In this document: one piece after another, positions 14,186-14,879 of the stretch
Layout of the letters: the number at the start of each line of letters is the position of its first letter
How positions within the stretch are numbered: position 1 is the first letter of the stretch
Origin: Burkholderiales bacterium RIFCSPHIGHO2_12_FULL_61_11
Lineage (GTDB): Bacteria; Pseudomonadota; Gammaproteobacteria; Burkholderiales; Burkholderiaceae_C
Reading direction: 5' to 3'
Assembly: GCA_001770785.1 (NCBI GenBank)
Contig: MERZ01000345.1
Location: 1 to 14,879, forward strand
DNA: 14,879 nt
Notes under the pieces: generated by a model
The model's database searches: none
Seen by the model: the letters and a program-made list of their open reading frames with translations, nothing else
What the model was told of the DNA's origin: nothing
Made by a program: the position numbers and the translations under genes

Positions 14186-14879
14186 ATGACCACGACCAAA
14201 AAACTGCCGACGAAAAATCTTTCGGGATTGCCCCTGTCGATGGCCATCGCTTCGGCGCTGATGGTGCTTGCCCCCTTGGCGCAAGCGCAGAGCCTGGTGG
14301 AATTGTATGAATCAGCGCGCTCTTTTGACACAACCTACCAGTCGGCCAAGCTGCAATACGACGCCAACCTGGCCAGGGCCGACCAGGCCAGGGCCGGCAT
14401 CCTGCCGAGCGCCGGCTTGGCTGCCGGCGTGTCGCGCATCGGTTTCGAGAACACCAATCCGCCGACGGACCGCAGCTTCAACTCGCAAAATGCAACGTTG
14501 AGCGCATCGCAACCGCTGTACCGGCCCGCCAACTGGGCCACCTACGAACAAGGCCTCAAGCAGGTGGACCTCGCTAGAGCCCAGCTTGACGTGGCAGAGC
14601 AGGACCTGATCGTGCGCACAGCCCAAGCCTACTTTGACGTGCTGGCCGCGCAAGACACGCTGAGCTTTGTCCAGGCGCAAAAGGCGGCGGTCGATGAGCA
14701 ACTGGCCTTTGCCAAACGCAACTTCGAAGTCGGCACCTCGACCATCACCGATACGCGCGAAGCGCAGGCCCGCTTTGACTTGGTGAGGGCCCAGGAAATC
14801 GCTGCCGAAAACGACCTGCACGTCAAGAAAATCGCCCTCGACCAACTGGTTGGCATCACCGAATCACAACCCAAGAGCC
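14186..14879 (+). CDS. tolC: TolC-family outer-membrane efflux channel, N-terminal part (3' end outside window)
   Basis: The frame is open from the ATG at 14186 to the right edge (231 complete codons of an expected 430-480). A Sec signal peptide is clear: a basic start with KK and K, a hydrophobic stretch (SMAIASALMVLAPLAQA) and a likely cut after A34. The mature part begins SLVELYESARSFDTTYQSA and shows the TolC coiled-coil repeat, including RADQARAGILPSAG, SASQPLYR, RTAQAYFDVLAAQD and FEVGTSTITDTREAQARFD. TolC trimers form the exit duct for RND pumps and type I secretion. The nearby RND operon lacks its own channel gene, so this one may serve it. No strong ribosome-binding site was seen in the 78-bp upstream gap. 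Confidence 0.93.
   Translation, partial: MTTTKKLPTKNLSGLPLSMAIASALMVLAPLAQAQSLVELYESARSFDTTYQSAKLQYDANLARADQARAGILPSAGLAAGVSRIGFENTNPPTDRSFNSQNATLSASQPLYRPANWATYEQGLKQVDLARAQLDVAEQDLIVRTAQAYFDVLAAQDTLSFVQAQKAAVDEQLAFAKRNFEVGTSTITDTREAQARFDLVRAQEIAAENDLHVKKIALDQLVGITESQPKS

Noticed and set aside
1..14879. CRISPR array, tRNA, rRNA or insertion sequence
   Set aside because: I saw no regular repeat-spacer pattern, tRNA cloverleaf signature, rRNA sequence or transposase motif on either strand.

Overview
The window looks like chromosomal DNA of a beta-proteobacterium, most likely a Comamonadaceae member of the Polaromonas/Rhodoferax/Acidovorax type. This rests on recognition, not a database search. 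The supporting signs are high-GC codon use, the order PCMT-like methyltransferase - rhodanese - tolC, a CatM/BenM-like LysR gene divergent from glutaryl-CoA dehydrogenase, and short dispersed intergenic repeats of the GCTAT...ATAGC(T)GCTTGCGC kind that I associate with this family.

Bases 1-4505 are an accessory, partly decayed defence/toxin region. It holds the 3' part of a zeta-toxin/P-loop kinase gene (+). On the minus strand it holds an intact membrane-anchored Mrr-type nuclease with a C-terminal zinc ribbon, an AT-rich 409-bp gap with nested palindromes, a 5'-truncated AlbA/RecG-like regulator fragment, an intact DUF3037 gene, and a type I restriction HsdR gene cut off just after helicase motif III. 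Two sharp truncation points, near 3183 and near 2282, flank the DUF3037 gene. A remnant reading frame ends in a 4-base ATGA overlap with its start, so it probably lost an upstream partner gene. No hsdM or hsdS is present.

Bases 4698-7526 are metabolic. They carry msrA and a LysR regulator on the minus strand, and glutaryl-CoA dehydrogenase (gcdH) divergent on the plus strand. The lysR-gcdH gap carries two ATAT-N7-GTAT LysR boxes 32 bp apart, which suggests that the LysR protein controls both genes.

Bases 7844-12966 are a drug-efflux operon: a TetR repressor, a membrane-fusion protein (ATGA overlap with tetR), and a 1072-residue RND pump with the proton-relay residues in place. The tetR promoter carries a 22-bp imperfect palindrome covering the -10 box and start site and ending two bases before the ATG, a clear autoregulatory operator.

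Bases 13029-14879 carry a PCMT-like methyltransferase, a rhodanese and the first 231 codons of a TolC outer-membrane channel, which could complete the efflux pump. I did not find a demonstrably new system. The most interesting items are the regulatory sites, the decayed island with its orphan DUF3037 gene, the membrane-tethered Mrr nuclease, and the dispersed repeat, one copy of which overlaps the tetR promoter.
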